Below, piece after piece: positions 47,284 through 55,895 of a stretch of 64,000 nucleotides of DNA. The notes below the pieces were generated by a model. It was not told the DNA's origin, made no database searches, and saw only the letters and a program-made list of their open reading frames with translations. Location: contig NZ_CP042831.1 of NCBI RefSeq assembly GCF_008000935.1, positions 2,108,001-2,172,000 of the forward strand. The letters are read 5' to 3'. The first letter of the stretch is position 1. Each line of letters starts with the position of its first letter. The position numbers and the translations under genes were made by a program. The stretch is from Flavobacterium alkalisoli. GTDB lineage: Bacteria > Bacteroidota > Bacteroidia > Flavobacteriales > Flavobacteriaceae.

Positions 47284-47376
47284 TATCAAAGATTTGATAG
47301 TATTGGTAAGGCTTTCGGCTTAATAGGAATTAGATTTTAAGATGATTTTATGGTGTGTTAAGATTGCAAAGGAATT

Positions 47377-48060
47377 TCAAGATTGTAATTTTATAGTGAC
47401 ATATTGGCTATTTACCCCGATGCAGAAATTAGCAAGCCTGTTATATTGACTGTTAAAAACCAACTTAGATATTAACTCTCCATTGTTACCATCTATTTTT
47501 ACAATAAGTCCGTCTAAGGTTGCAGATGGCTCAACATCGGTTGATATACCTGTAAAATACAGAATCCCGTTTTTATAAATAGCTGAGCGATGATTTATCT
47601 CTTCAATGGGACCGTTTTGTTGCTCCGTATAATATTGAGACCATAATTGGTTTCCATTCGGGGAAAATTTAGTTACAACAATCCTGTTATTAGTCATTTC
47701 AGTGTATTTATACCTTTCATTGTAAACCACAAAAACGTTTCCGGCCTCATCACCTACAACACTTCTTGCAAACAATTGCCAATCTGTTGTTACCGCATAT
47801 AATATGTTTCGCCATATTTCTTCTCCGCTACTATCAGTTTTAACAAACATAATGGCATCACTGTGATTACTGCCCGCTACCTGACCAATATTTCCTAAAG
47901 TATAACTATCACCTAATGGGTTTACCCAAAAATCTATGGCATAATCACCGTTTGTTTCATCCGCCATATAATTCCAGGCAGGCTCCATTGTAGTTTGTGC
48001 TGTAAGTTTTACATGTATTAATAATATTGCTAAAAAAAGCAGTTTTACAGTATTCTTCAT
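47377..48060 (-). CDS. Secreted beta-propeller-like protein, probably truncated
   Basis: The protein has 227 residues, with a signal peptide (LLIHVKLTAQ). The body has propeller-like repeats of the SBBP/PQQ-like type: GDSYTLGNIGQVAGSNHSDA, IMFVKTDSSGEEIWRNIL, DEAGNVFVVYN and IVVTKFSPNGNQLWSQYYTE. Such proteins usually have six or more blades and a C-terminal T9SS signal. Here only about four blades exist, the last residues (TIKLQS) look out of register, and no sorting domain follows in any frame. A truncated, decaying gene is likely. The 3' side merges into an intergenic region with a hairpin. Function unknown. Confidence 0.6.
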   Translation of the reverse strand: MKNTVKLLFLAILLIHVKLTAQTTMEPAWNYMADETNGDYAIDFWVNPLGDSYTLGNIGQVAGSNHSDAIMFVKTDSSGEEIWRNILYAVTTDWQLFARSVVGDEAGNVFVVYNERYKYTEMTNNRIVVTKFSPNGNQLWSQYYTEQQNGPIEEINHRSAIYKNGILYFTGISTDVEPSATLDGLIVKIDGNNGELISKLVFNSQYNRLANFCIGVNSQYVTIKLQS

Positions 48061-48103
48061 TGATTGATTTTTGATTGATTTTTAATAACTGTTCGTTTGA
48101 TGA

Positions 48104-48577
48104 TTAATTTTTTTCGAAAGTAAGATAGTCAGTCCCACCATTACCGCCACTTATATCTATAAGCTGAATTTTATTTGCAGAATAAGAAATAATATCCCAG
48201 TCATCTGTTAATTCAGCAAAATTTGCAGGTGAAGAGAAACTGATATTAAAATCAAGATCATTGCTGTCGTCATGATGCCCGCTGTCATCATCATCACCTG
48301 AATGGTCATTGGTAACCGACCAGGATCCTGTATAGGTATTGGTTCCATTAGTAGCAGTTAGAACGTTATTTGCACTAAAAGTAAAAGTGTAACCATTAAA
48401 ATGAGCGGTTTCATCGGTATCGTCAAAGTAATAGGTTACTACCCATTCTCCGGAAATAGCTGTATTAATAACAGGTTGAGGATCTGCTGAAACCGATGAC
48501 GGACTGTCGTCTGATGTACAGGAATTTAACGATAATAAAAGTCCTGCCGTTAGTAAATAAAATGATAACTTTTTCAT
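48104..48577 (-). CDS. Lipocalin-like lipoprotein with Asp/His-rich loop
   Basis: The protein has 157 residues, with lipobox LNSC (C20). The mature part is a small beta-rich domain: GEWVVTYYFDDTDETAHFNG, YTFTFSANNVLTA, GSWSVTND and LTDDWDIISYSANKIQLIDI, ending YLTFEKN. It is clearly related to the C-terminal ~100 residues of the next gene (GSWYVSYFFRDTDQTDDYEI, LQEDWTITEV, KLHFTKN). An exposed stretch HSGDDDDSGHHDDSND could bind metal ions; the relative lacks it. The fold resembles the lipocalin-like lipoproteins common in this phylum. Its function is not known. It is on the same strand as the next lipoprotein, with 107 bp between. Confidence 0.75.
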   Translation of the reverse strand: MKKLSFYLLTAGLLLSLNSCTSDDSPSSVSADPQPVINTAISGEWVVTYYFDDTDETAHFNGYTFTFSANNVLTATNGTNTYTGSWSVTNDHSGDDDDSGHHDDSNDLDFNISFSSPANFAELTDDWDIISYSANKIQLIDISGGNGGTDYLTFEKN

Positions 48578-48684
48578 GATAAAAAATATTTAGTTAATAA
48601 TAATTTGATTTAAATTAGGCATGAAAGCCCCCTGTACAATACTTTACTGTATTGCATAGTGTTTTTGTAATATGTCTTTTTAGA

Positions 48685-49695
48685 TTAGTTCTTCGTAAAG
48701 TGCAGTTTTCTTATATCATCTCCGCCACCGCTTATATGTTCCATTTTTACAACATTTTGGGTGACTTCAGTTATTGTCCAGTCTTCCTGTAACTCTTCAA
48801 GATTAGAGCTGCTGAAGACAAATACCACTTTTAATTCTGAATCGTCGTTAAAGCTAACCCATGTCCCTCCAATAGGAGAGGATTCACCAGTAACAGATAC
48901 TGTTCCGTCACCATTAAAAACAAAATCATATATTTCATAATCATCTGTTTGATCTGTATCCCTAAAGAAATAAGAAACATACCAGCTTCCTTGGGTTATA
49001 ATGTCGTTAAAATCAGGATCAGGATCGATAACAGTATTACAGTCTGAGATGAAATTATTAATGGTAGTATCAAGTTCCTGATTGTTAGTAAGGATAACAG
49101 TAGCGTTGTTAGGAGTTATAAATAATAAAGGATAATTAAAGGTTACGGCATCATAATTATCTAACTCGTTTAATAGTTCAAATAAAGCTTTTTTGCTTCC
49201 TATGCTGAATGTCTCGGCTAAAAGGTTTTGGCTATCATAAGTTTTTATTCCTACCGGATAATTAAACTGCATACAGGCCAATTCCTGTGAAGAAACACAA
49301 CCTGCTATAGCCGTGTTAAATTCCTGAATATTAACAAAGGTTTGTACTGAATAATCATAATAAGTTACTGTAATTGGAAAACTAAAGGTTACAACATCGT
49401 TGTCACTATCATCTTCATCAATAATGTTTTTAATTGTTTGATAATCGCTTTCATCCTGAAGCGTTAAAGTTTGATTATTTACTGTTATGGTGTAAGGGAA
49501 ATTTACAGTAAAGCAGTTAGTATTATCTATAATATTATCTACAGATGTTTCATATTGTGTTATTCGTGATAATTTATTTCTTAAGGTCAAATTAGTTACA
49601 AGATTGTTTTCGGGAGGAGTTGAAACGGTCAACTCTTCCTTCTCGCAACCAAAGCTTACTAAACTTAATATCACAACAATCAATAAATTCTTCAT
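48685..49695 (-). CDS. Lipoprotein with internal repeats and lipocalin-like C terminus
   Basis: I chose the ATG at 49695 because it places the lipobox VSFGC at C17 (336 residues). ATGs at 49713 and 49773 are possible but would run into a pair of direct repeats in the upstream region. Residues ~30-220 hold similar beta units (CFTVNFPYTITVNNQTLTL, VVTFSFPITVTYYDYS, CMQFNYPVGIKTYDS, VTFNYPLLFITP), each followed by a helix with NxxIxxC-like spacing. The C-terminal ~105 residues match the lipoprotein at 48104. The gene is divergent from an ECF sigma factor and may be controlled with it. Function unknown. Confidence 0.75.
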   Translation of the reverse strand: MKNLLIVVILSLVSFGCEKEELTVSTPPENNLVTNLTLRNKLSRITQYETSVDNIIDNTNCFTVNFPYTITVNNQTLTLQDESDYQTIKNIIDEDDSDNDVVTFSFPITVTYYDYSVQTFVNIQEFNTAIAGCVSSQELACMQFNYPVGIKTYDSQNLLAETFSIGSKKALFELLNELDNYDAVTFNYPLLFITPNNATVILTNNQELDTTINNFISDCNTVIDPDPDFNDIITQGSWYVSYFFRDTDQTDDYEIYDFVFNGDGTVSVTGESSPIGGTWVSFNDDSELKVVFVFSSSNLEELQEDWTITEVTQNVVKMEHISGGGDDIRKLHFTKN

Positions 49696-49730
49696 GTTTT
49701 TGAGTGTTTTCATAGATAAGACAAAATTTT

Positions 49731-49775
49731 TTAACTTCACCCTACCATCAATGACAAATTTTATTAATTTCACCC
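49731..49775. promoter_or_regulatory. Direct repeats between lipoprotein and sigma-factor genes
   Basis: TTAACTTCACCC (49731-49742) and TTAATTTCACCC (49764-49775) differ at one base and start 33 bp apart, three helical turns. They lie in the divergent gap and end 21 bp before the sigma start at 49797. They could be regulator or promoter elements. Confidence 0.35.
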
Positions 49776-49796
49776 CAAAATTAATTTTATTTTTTT

Positions 49797-50312
49797 ATGA
49801 AAGAGCCTGAAAAACAAGGTATTTGCGATAAAATTTTTTTTACAGGTTTTTTCAAAACCCATGCCCGATCCTTAAGAAACTACCTATATTATAAGTTTGG
49901 AGACGGAGATTTGGCAGATGATATTACTCAGGAGGCTTTTATAAAGCTATGGCAAAATTGTGCAGATGTCCGTCATCCAAAATCATTTATTTATACGGTG
50001 GCAAAAAACAGTGCGCTAAATCATACGGCTAATAAGAAAGTGATAATGGCCTACACTAAAAATAATCCTGCTAAAGAAACAGATTATCAGGCACCAGACT
50101 ATCTAATGGAGGAGGAAGAATTCAGGAAAAAATTTGAAAAAGCACTTTCTGAACTTACTGAAGCACAACGAACAGCACTACTGTTACATAGGGTAGAAGG
50201 TAAAAAATACAGAGAGATAGCTGAGATGTTAGGAATTAGTGTTAAAGCTGTAGAAAAAAGAATACACGGTGCTTTAGTGGCACTAAGTGAAAAAATTGAA
50301 AATTTCAGGTAG
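49797..50312 (+). CDS. ECF-type RNA polymerase sigma factor
   Basis: The protein has 171 residues. Region 2 is seen in HARSLRNYLYYKFGDGDLAD and DITQEAFIKLWQNC. Region 4 is seen in LSELTEAQRTALLLHRVEGK and YREIAEMLGISVKAVEKRIH. This is the Bacteroidota FecI-like ECF group that partners with FecR anti-sigma proteins. The FecR gene follows after 45 bp and a TonB receptor comes next, the classic three-gene signalling unit in which the receptor senses a ligand outside, FecR relays the signal and sigma is freed. The sigma gene is divergent from two lipoprotein genes, which may be its targets. Confidence 0.9.
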   Translation: MKEPEKQGICDKIFFTGFFKTHARSLRNYLYYKFGDGDLADDITQEAFIKLWQNCADVRHPKSFIYTVAKNSALNHTANKKVIMAYTKNNPAKETDYQAPDYLMEEEEFRKKFEKALSELTEAQRTALLLHRVEGKKYREIAEMLGISVKAVEKRIHGALVALSEKIENFR

Positions 50313-50357
50313 GGTTTTTATAACCACTTTTGTCTCAATTTATATAAAGCATATTTT

Positions 50358-51248
50358 ATGAAAGAAGATACCCGATTGGCAAAATGGCTGTCAGGCGAAC
50401 TTAATACAGAGGAACTGGAAGAACTTAAAAAGTTACCCAACTATACTACCTTGGTTCGCATAAAAGAAAACCTTGACAACCTGCAGTCTCCTTATTTTAA
50501 TGAAGAGGAAATACTAACAGAGGTTTTAAGCCAGCCAAAAACAATAACTAAAACAATACCATTATATAGAAGATACTGGTTTACTGCTGCTGCAGTTATA
50601 TTAATTATGCTAGGAGTAGGATTTGTATTTACTGTTCAGGATACACATGAAGAGGCCCATAGTGGTAAAACCTTCGCCTTAAACCTACCCGATGCTTCGG
50701 AGGTTGTTTTAAATTCAGGTTCAGCCTTGAGTTATAATAAATGGTCATGGGATAACAACAGAAAAGTTGAATTAACCGGTGAGGCTTATTTTAAGGTAGC
50801 AAAAGGAGAAAAGTTTTCTGTAATTACATCTTTAGGTACAGTACAGGTATTAGGTACGCAATTTAATGTTAAAGCAAGGGGGAAGAGGCTTGAAGTTACC
50901 TGTTTTGAGGGTAGTGTAAAGGTCATTAAAGAAGGAAAAGAAGTAGTTTTAAAGCCGTCTCAGGGACTTTATTATGAAGATGATGTTTATAGCGGAGTAC
51001 TGAATATGGAAAAAACAGATCCGTCATGGCTGCATAATGAACTTGTATTCCACAAGGAAAGTTTAGTTGCCGTTATTGCTGAAATAGAAAGACATTATAA
51101 TATATCCATTGAGAACAAAGCAAATTCATCTCAGTTATTTTCGGGTACTTTACCGGGAGATGATATTGAGACTGTTATTAAGATATTAGAACTTAATTAT
51201 CACCTTAAAGCAGAGAAAAAAGACAATATTATTATCTTAAAGCCATAA
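50358..51248 (+). CDS. FecR-family anti-sigma factor
   Basis: The protein has 296 residues. A cytoplasmic N-terminal part (~70 residues; LAKWLSGELNTEELEELKKL) precedes one membrane helix (WFTAAAVILIMLGVGFVFTV, ~73-93). The periplasmic FecR domain follows (FALNLPDASEVVLNSGSALS, GEAYFKVAKGEKFSVITSLG, VLGTQFNVKARG). A C-terminal DUF4974/STN-like domain ends it (NELVFHKESLVAVIAEIERH, GTLPGDDIETVIKILEL). It holds the sigma factor encoded upstream and receives the signal from the TonB receptor, whose gene starts 4 bp downstream. Confidence 0.9.
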   Translation: MKEDTRLAKWLSGELNTEELEELKKLPNYTTLVRIKENLDNLQSPYFNEEEILTEVLSQPKTITKTIPLYRRYWFTAAAVILIMLGVGFVFTVQDTHEEAHSGKTFALNLPDASEVVLNSGSALSYNKWSWDNNRKVELTGEAYFKVAKGEKFSVITSLGTVQVLGTQFNVKARGKRLEVTCFEGSVKVIKEGKEVVLKPSQGLYYEDDVYSGVLNMEKTDPSWLHNELVFHKESLVAVIAEIERHYNISIENKANSSQLFSGTLPGDDIETVIKILELNYHLKAEKKDNIIILKP

Positions 51249-51252
51249 AATT

Positions 51253-53775
51253 TTGTTTAATAAACGGTTTCTGTTTTTCATTCTTTTCCTTTTTCCTATC
51301 CTATGTGCTGCACAGGATGACAGGAAGAAACCGCTTAGTGAAATACTGGATGCTATAGGCAGGGAATATAATATCAGTTTTAATAAGATTGATGAGGAGC
51401 TTATAGTATATAGAATTAGCCCGCCAGACAGTAAATTATCTTTAAGCGAAAAACTAAAATATATTGAGAAGCATACACGACTCAGAATAGAAGCAGTAAA
51501 CGATAAATATTATTCTGTTTTTAATGATGTTGGGATGGATAAACCTTTATGTGGTTATTTATTGGATAAAGAAACAGGGCAGGGAATTGAAAATGCTCAA
51601 ATAAGTATAGAAGGAAGCACCACTTCTTTAGCCTCAGGAATAAATGGTTTTTTTTCTATTCCGGTACTTACTCCTAATTTAATAAGTATTAACCATTTGG
51701 GGTATGAGCCTAAAATAATTAATCCGCAAGATCTTTATGTTTCCGATTGTCCGAAAATATTTTTAACCCCCATTATATTACAACTTAATGAGGTTATTGC
51801 AGAGAGGTATCTTACATTAGGTATCACTAAAAAAGAATTTGGAGAACTTGTTCTAAAACCCCGTAAGTTTGGTTTGCTACCAGGCCTTACCGAGCCCGAT
51901 GTGCTTCAAACTATGTTACAAATACCGGGAATAGCCAGTATTGATGAAACAGTATCTAACATAAGCGTAAGGGGAGGAACTCATGATCAAAACCTTTTTT
52001 TATGGAATGGGATAAGAATATACCAGACAGGACATTTTTTCGGACTGATATCGCCTTTTAATCCTTTACCGTCAACAAGTATAACCATATATAAAAATGG
52101 CACTTCAGCTTTTTATGGTGAAAGTGTTTCCTCAACGGTCGATATAACTTCATCTACACCTTTTGCTCCGGGTTTTTATACTGCCTTTAATGCCGATATG
52201 ATAAGCGCTTCATTTTTTACAAAAGTGAATATCGATACAAAAAGCGACATACAGGTTTCAGGAAGAAGATCATATACTGATGGTTTAGAGACACCTACTT
52301 ATAAAAGTTACAGGGAAAGAGTGTTTCAAAATACAACTATTACAGATGTAGCACAAAACTCTGACTTACCGGTTAAAAGTGATGACAATTTTTATTTTTA
52401 TGATTTTTCATTACAATACAACAGGCAAATAGACAGCCTTCATACACTAACAGTTAATGGGATAGGGATTCATAATTTTTTGGAAATCAAACAAAAAACA
52501 CCTGTAGCACAAAGAGAAGTACATCTTATACAGCAAAACTTCGGGGCTTCTATTGCTTTTAATTCTGATTGGAATTTAAAACATAAGAGTTTTGTAAAAG
52601 GAAATTTTTCATGGTATGATGTGGAGGCCGAAAATGAAGCTATAGAAAATTATCAGGAAACCTTTCAGAAGAATAGGATTTTTACAAAAGACCTTAGTGT
52701 GGGCTATACATTTTCGGGTTCACAACAATTTGGTGTAGCAGTAGGTTACGAGATAAACGAAACCAGTATAATAAATCTTGACAGGATAAATGATCCTGAA
52801 TTTTCAAAAAGAAGTAAAGAGGTTAATGTTACTAATAGTGGTGTAGCAGAAGTACAGTTTAAAAGTAAGTACAGTGATATTTACACAAAAGTAGGTGTAA
52901 GGGTTAACAGCTATTCCAAAACAGGAAAAATAATTACTGAGCCAAGACTGTCTCTTGGTAAATTACTTAATGAAAAGTTCAGGATTGAAGTGCTTGGCGA
53001 ACGCAAGAGTCAGTCAATGTCTCAAATAATAGATTTGCAACAGGATTTTTTAGGTATAGAAAAGCGTCGTTGGGTGTTGGCAAATGACACCGAAACTCCG
53101 TTGCAAATAAGTTGGCAGAGTTCTGTTGCGCTAACGTATAATTATAAAGATTTACTGTTAACCATAGAGCCTTTTTATAAAAAGACAGAAGGTATCAGTA
53201 GTAATAGTCAGGGATTTCAAAATCAATTTGAGTTCTTAGATACTACAGGAAGTTATACTGTTTTTGGAGGAGAATTTTTATTTCAAAAAAAGATTTGGCG
53301 TTTTTATAACTGGCTTTCATATACTTATAATAATAACGAGTATAATTTTATAGGGTATGTTCCGCCCCAATTTAGAAATAACTATTCTATTAGTAATGCC
53401 ATATCTGCTGCTACAGTGTATGAATGGAACAACTATAAAATTGGCATAGGTTGTAAATGGCATACAGGTAAGGTAGTAACAGAGCCGGATGGTTATAGTA
53501 TAGATACTGAAAATCCGGCTAATTCGGTTATAGAATATAAACACCCAAACAGTAAGGAACTAAATGATTATTTTCAGGTAAATCTGTCATTCTCTAAAAA
53601 CTGGAAAATTGGTAAATCAGATTTTTCTCTAAATGGAGCTGTCACTAATTTACTTAACAGACAAAATATCTTAAACAGGTATTACAGGATAAACAAACAA
53701 AATAATAATATAGAAAGCGTAAATATTTACTCTATAGGGTTTACAACTAATCTGGGGCTAAAGCTTATATTGTAA
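51253..53775 (+). CDS. TonB-dependent receptor with STN signalling domain
   Basis: The product is 840 residues from a TTG start at 51253, 4 bp after the fecR stop; no ATG fits before the signal peptide (LFPILCAAQ). Residues ~25-95 are an STN domain (PLSEILDAIGREYNISFNKI, LSLSEKLKYIEKHTRLRI). A carboxypeptidase-regulatory-like domain follows (LCGYLLDKETGQGIENAQIS), then a plug (PDVLQTMLQIPGIASIDETV, NISVRGGTHDQNLFLWNGI) and a barrel ending TNLGLKLIL. It lacks the SusC signature and no susD follows, so it more likely takes up a metal chelate or other small ligand than a glycan. The STN domain should contact FecR. The ligand is not predictable. Confidence 0.88.
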   Translation: MFNKRFLFFILFLFPILCAAQDDRKKPLSEILDAIGREYNISFNKIDEELIVYRISPPDSKLSLSEKLKYIEKHTRLRIEAVNDKYYSVFNDVGMDKPLCGYLLDKETGQGIENAQISIEGSTTSLASGINGFFSIPVLTPNLISINHLGYEPKIINPQDLYVSDCPKIFLTPIILQLNEVIAERYLTLGITKKEFGELVLKPRKFGLLPGLTEPDVLQTMLQIPGIASIDETVSNISVRGGTHDQNLFLWNGIRIYQTGHFFGLISPFNPLPSTSITIYKNGTSAFYGESVSSTVDITSSTPFAPGFYTAFNADMISASFFTKVNIDTKSDIQVSGRRSYTDGLETPTYKSYRERVFQNTTITDVAQNSDLPVKSDDNFYFYDFSLQYNRQIDSLHTLTVNGIGIHNFLEIKQKTPVAQREVHLIQQNFGASIAFNSDWNLKHKSFVKGNFSWYDVEAENEAIENYQETFQKNRIFTKDLSVGYTFSGSQQFGVAVGYEINETSIINLDRINDPEFSKRSKEVNVTNSGVAEVQFKSKYSDIYTKVGVRVNSYSKTGKIITEPRLSLGKLLNEKFRIEVLGERKSQSMSQIIDLQQDFLGIEKRRWVLANDTETPLQISWQSSVALTYNYKDLLLTIEPFYKKTEGISSNSQGFQNQFEFLDTTGSYTVFGGEFLFQKKIWRFYNWLSYTYNNNEYNFIGYVPPQFRNNYSISNAISAATVYEWNNYKIGIGCKWHTGKVVTEPDGYSIDTENPANSVIEYKHPNSKELNDYFQVNLSFSKNWKIGKSDFSLNGAVTNLLNRQNILNRYYRINKQNNNIESVNIYSIGFTTNLGLKLIL

Positions 53776-53805
53776 TATGACTCTTTGGTATTTCAAAAGA
53801 ATAGG

Positions 53806-54342
53806 ATGGATTTTGTAAATAAACTATATAGCGAAATCGAAAGGCAAAATTCTTGGGATAAAAATATTTCACTAAAAAGAAATGAATACCTTAAGATTGG
53901 AGGAACTGTTGAAACAAACCTTTTTTATATTGTTTCCGGAAGTCTTAAAATATCAATAATTGATAATAGTACTGAACATATTATTCGTTTTGGATACAAA
54001 AATAATTTCATAATGGCTTTGGATAGTTTCATTACTGAGAAGCCGTCAGACTTTTATATACAGGCTCTTAAAAAAACGGAATTAAAAGTTTTGTCGAAGC
54101 AGAATTATTTTACCTTAATAAATCAAAGTAATGATTTGATTAAGCTTTGGGATGCTATTTTGCAACAACTTATATTGCAGCAATTAGACAGGGAGAAAGA
54201 TATACTTATTAATTCACCAAAAGAGAGGTATAAAAGAGTTTTTCAAAGGAGCCCTCAGTTATTTCAGGAAATCCCTAATAAATACATTGCTTCTTATTTA
54301 AGGATGTCACCAGAGACACTTTCCAGACTGAAAAAGTCTTGA
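53806..54342 (+). CDS. Crp/Fnr-family transcriptional regulator
   Basis: The ATG at 53806 is preferred over a TTG seven codons upstream, giving 178 residues. A cyclic-nucleotide-binding-like roll covers residues ~20-115 (LKRNEYLKIGGTVETNLFYI, VSGSLKISI). A long helix follows. The C-terminal helix-turn-helix is minimal (RSPQLFQEIPNKYIASYLRM then SPETLSRLKKS) and stops right after the recognition helix, as in the short Bacteroidota members of this family. It starts 30 bp after the TonB receptor gene. Its role may be tied to that unit or to the DinB gene downstream. Ligand unknown. Confidence 0.8.
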   Translation: MDFVNKLYSEIERQNSWDKNISLKRNEYLKIGGTVETNLFYIVSGSLKISIIDNSTEHIIRFGYKNNFIMALDSFITEKPSDFYIQALKKTELKVLSKQNYFTLINQSNDLIKLWDAILQQLILQQLDREKDILINSPKERYKRVFQRSPQLFQEIPNKYIASYLRMSPETLSRLKKS

Positions 54343-54398
54343 TTTTAATCAATGTTTTAGTTTTTTTTAAAATTGATATTTGTATTCAAATAAATTTT

Positions 54399-54938
54399 AT
54401 GAAAACAGAAGATCTAATTAGGGAGCTGGTAGAACTGACATACAAAAACATAAATGAAATTCAGGCATTCAAAGAGTTGTCAATAGATGAATTAAGCCGT
54501 AAACAGAATAACAACAGCTGGAGCGTATTAGAATGTATTGAACATTTAAACAGATACGGAGATTTTTACATCCCTGAAATCAGAAGCCGAATTGAAAAAT
54601 CAAAACATAAAAAGTCAGATAATTTCAAAACAGGTTTGCTGGGAGACTACTTTGCTAAGATTTTGTTACCAAAAGAAAAACTGAATAAAATGAAAACATT
54701 CAGTTCCATGAATCCAATAAATTCATCACTGGATAAGAGTGTTCTAGATAAATTCATATATCAACAGCAGCAGATTTTGAAACTTCTGGAAACTTCTGCC
54801 GATACAGATTTAACAAAGGTAAAAACTTCTATATCCATATCAAGATTTATAAAATTGAGATTAGGAGATACATTCAGGGTAGTTATATATCATAATTTAA
54901 GACATGTGATACAGGCGAAAAATGTTCTGAATACTTGA
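54399..54938 (+). CDS. DinB-superfamily protein
   Basis: The ATG at 54399 begins MKTEDLIRELVEL and gives 179 residues; a longer frame reaching back to 54339 would overlap the previous gene and adds an unlikely hydrophobic leader. The four-helix-bundle DinB pattern is seen in NNNSWSVLECIEHLNRYGDF (metal-binding His) and RVVIYHNLRHVIQA (a second His). Members of this group are metal-dependent, thiol-transferase-like or hydrolase-like enzymes, most with unknown substrates. It follows the Crp-like gene by 56 bp. The Rhs remnant begins about 30 bp after its stop, so this gene marks the end of the ordinary sequence here. Confidence 0.75.
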   Translation: MKTEDLIRELVELTYKNINEIQAFKELSIDELSRKQNNNSWSVLECIEHLNRYGDFYIPEIRSRIEKSKHKKSDNFKTGLLGDYFAKILLPKEKLNKMKTFSSMNPINSSLDKSVLDKFIYQQQQILKLLETSADTDLTKVKTSISISRFIKLRLGDTFRVVIYHNLRHVIQAKNVLNT

Positions 54939-54966
54939 TTTTAGGGAACAAAAATTTAGTTGGTTT

Positions 54967-55893
54967 TTTGGGGAGACACTGGTCGAGGAACATACCAACT
55001 CCAACAATTCGCCCTTTAAATTTAACGGTAAAGAGTTTGACGAGGAAACCGGAAACTATTACTACCCCGCAAGGTACTATGACCCAAAATGGAGTATCTT
55101 TACATCGGTTGATCCATTAGCAGAATCTCAACCAGGTAAATCGTCTTATCATTATTGTTCAAATAATCCTATATCCAGGATAGATTCTTCGGGAATGTTA
55201 GATGGCGACATATTTAATTTAAGAGGAGAGAAAATAGGTAGTGATGGTATTGATGATAAAAAGGTGTATTTAATGTATACCTTTTCGAGTAATTCTTATA
55301 GTAAAGATTTTTCTGAAATGTTAATTGATGGAACAGGGAGTCCGGAAGTATAATTAAAGAGGTCGATATAACTATCGATGAACTAAATGTAAGAGCATTT
55401 TAGCAACTTTGAGAAATGCTGAAAATCATGGTAATGGCTTGCTCGGTTATGATTCTCTATTTGGAGTAGGAACTTTCAAGGGTAAAGATTCTAATAAAGA
55501 TGGGAAGATTTCGAATAAAGAGAAATTTGCGGATCATCCACAACAAGCACTGCTGCTGGTGCGTACCAATTTCTTGAATCTTCATGGGATAAAGTTGCAG
55601 CCAAACTTAGTTTGTCGGATTTTTCAGGAGGCAATCAAGATAAAGGAGTTTTACAACTTATCAGATGGCAAAATTCTGATAATCCAAGAGCTTCAGGTGT
55701 AATATCTGATATCAATTCTGGTAATATTATGAGTGCTTTTATTAAATTAAATGGTACTTGGACTTCTCTACCAGGAGGAAAAGAACAAGGTATTACAAGA
55801 ACTCAAGCTATTCAAATATTTAATTCTAACCGAGCTAATGAACTAATGGGTAACTCGCCTTTGGCTAGCCCCGTAGGAAGTTTAAAATTGTAG
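54967..55893 (+). pseudogene. Rhs C-terminal remnant with lambda-endolysin-like toxin domain
   Basis: From 54967 the frame reads FGETLVEEHTNSNNSPF, KFNGKEFDEETGNYYYPARY, SVDPLAESQPGKSSYHYCSN and NPISRIDSSG: the Rhs-repeat core end. There is no start codon or upstream Rhs body. The frame stops at 55353, continues in a second (IIKEVDITIDELNVRAF), a third (ILATLRNAENHGNGLLGYDS, FADHP) and back to the first (STAAGAYQFLESSWDKVAAK, LSLSDFSGGNQDKGVLQLI, WTSLPGGKEQG). Each of the three shifts fits one lost base. The tail matches the lambda R endolysin family: Glu in RNAENHGNG as likely catalytic residue, GYD, DHP, STxAGxYQF and WxSLPG. A canonical EF-hand loop, DSNKDGKISNKE, is inserted before DHP. 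It is a decayed peptidoglycan-degrading effector. Confidence 0.8.
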
Positions 55894-55895
55894 AT

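Larger units (their letters stand above)
46933..47376. other. Intergenic region with promoter box and hairpin
   Basis: This 444-bp gap has no gene. Near its left end is a possible -7 box for GH31. At 47221-47251 is a hairpin, followed by a possible tRNA-like remnant. The remainder is AT-rich and shows no coding pattern or continuation of the truncated propeller gene next to it. Confidence 0.5.

Noticed and set aside
46933..47376. Missing 3' part of the truncated propeller gene
   Set aside because: No frame in this stretch continues the propeller repeats or encodes a T9SS sorting domain.
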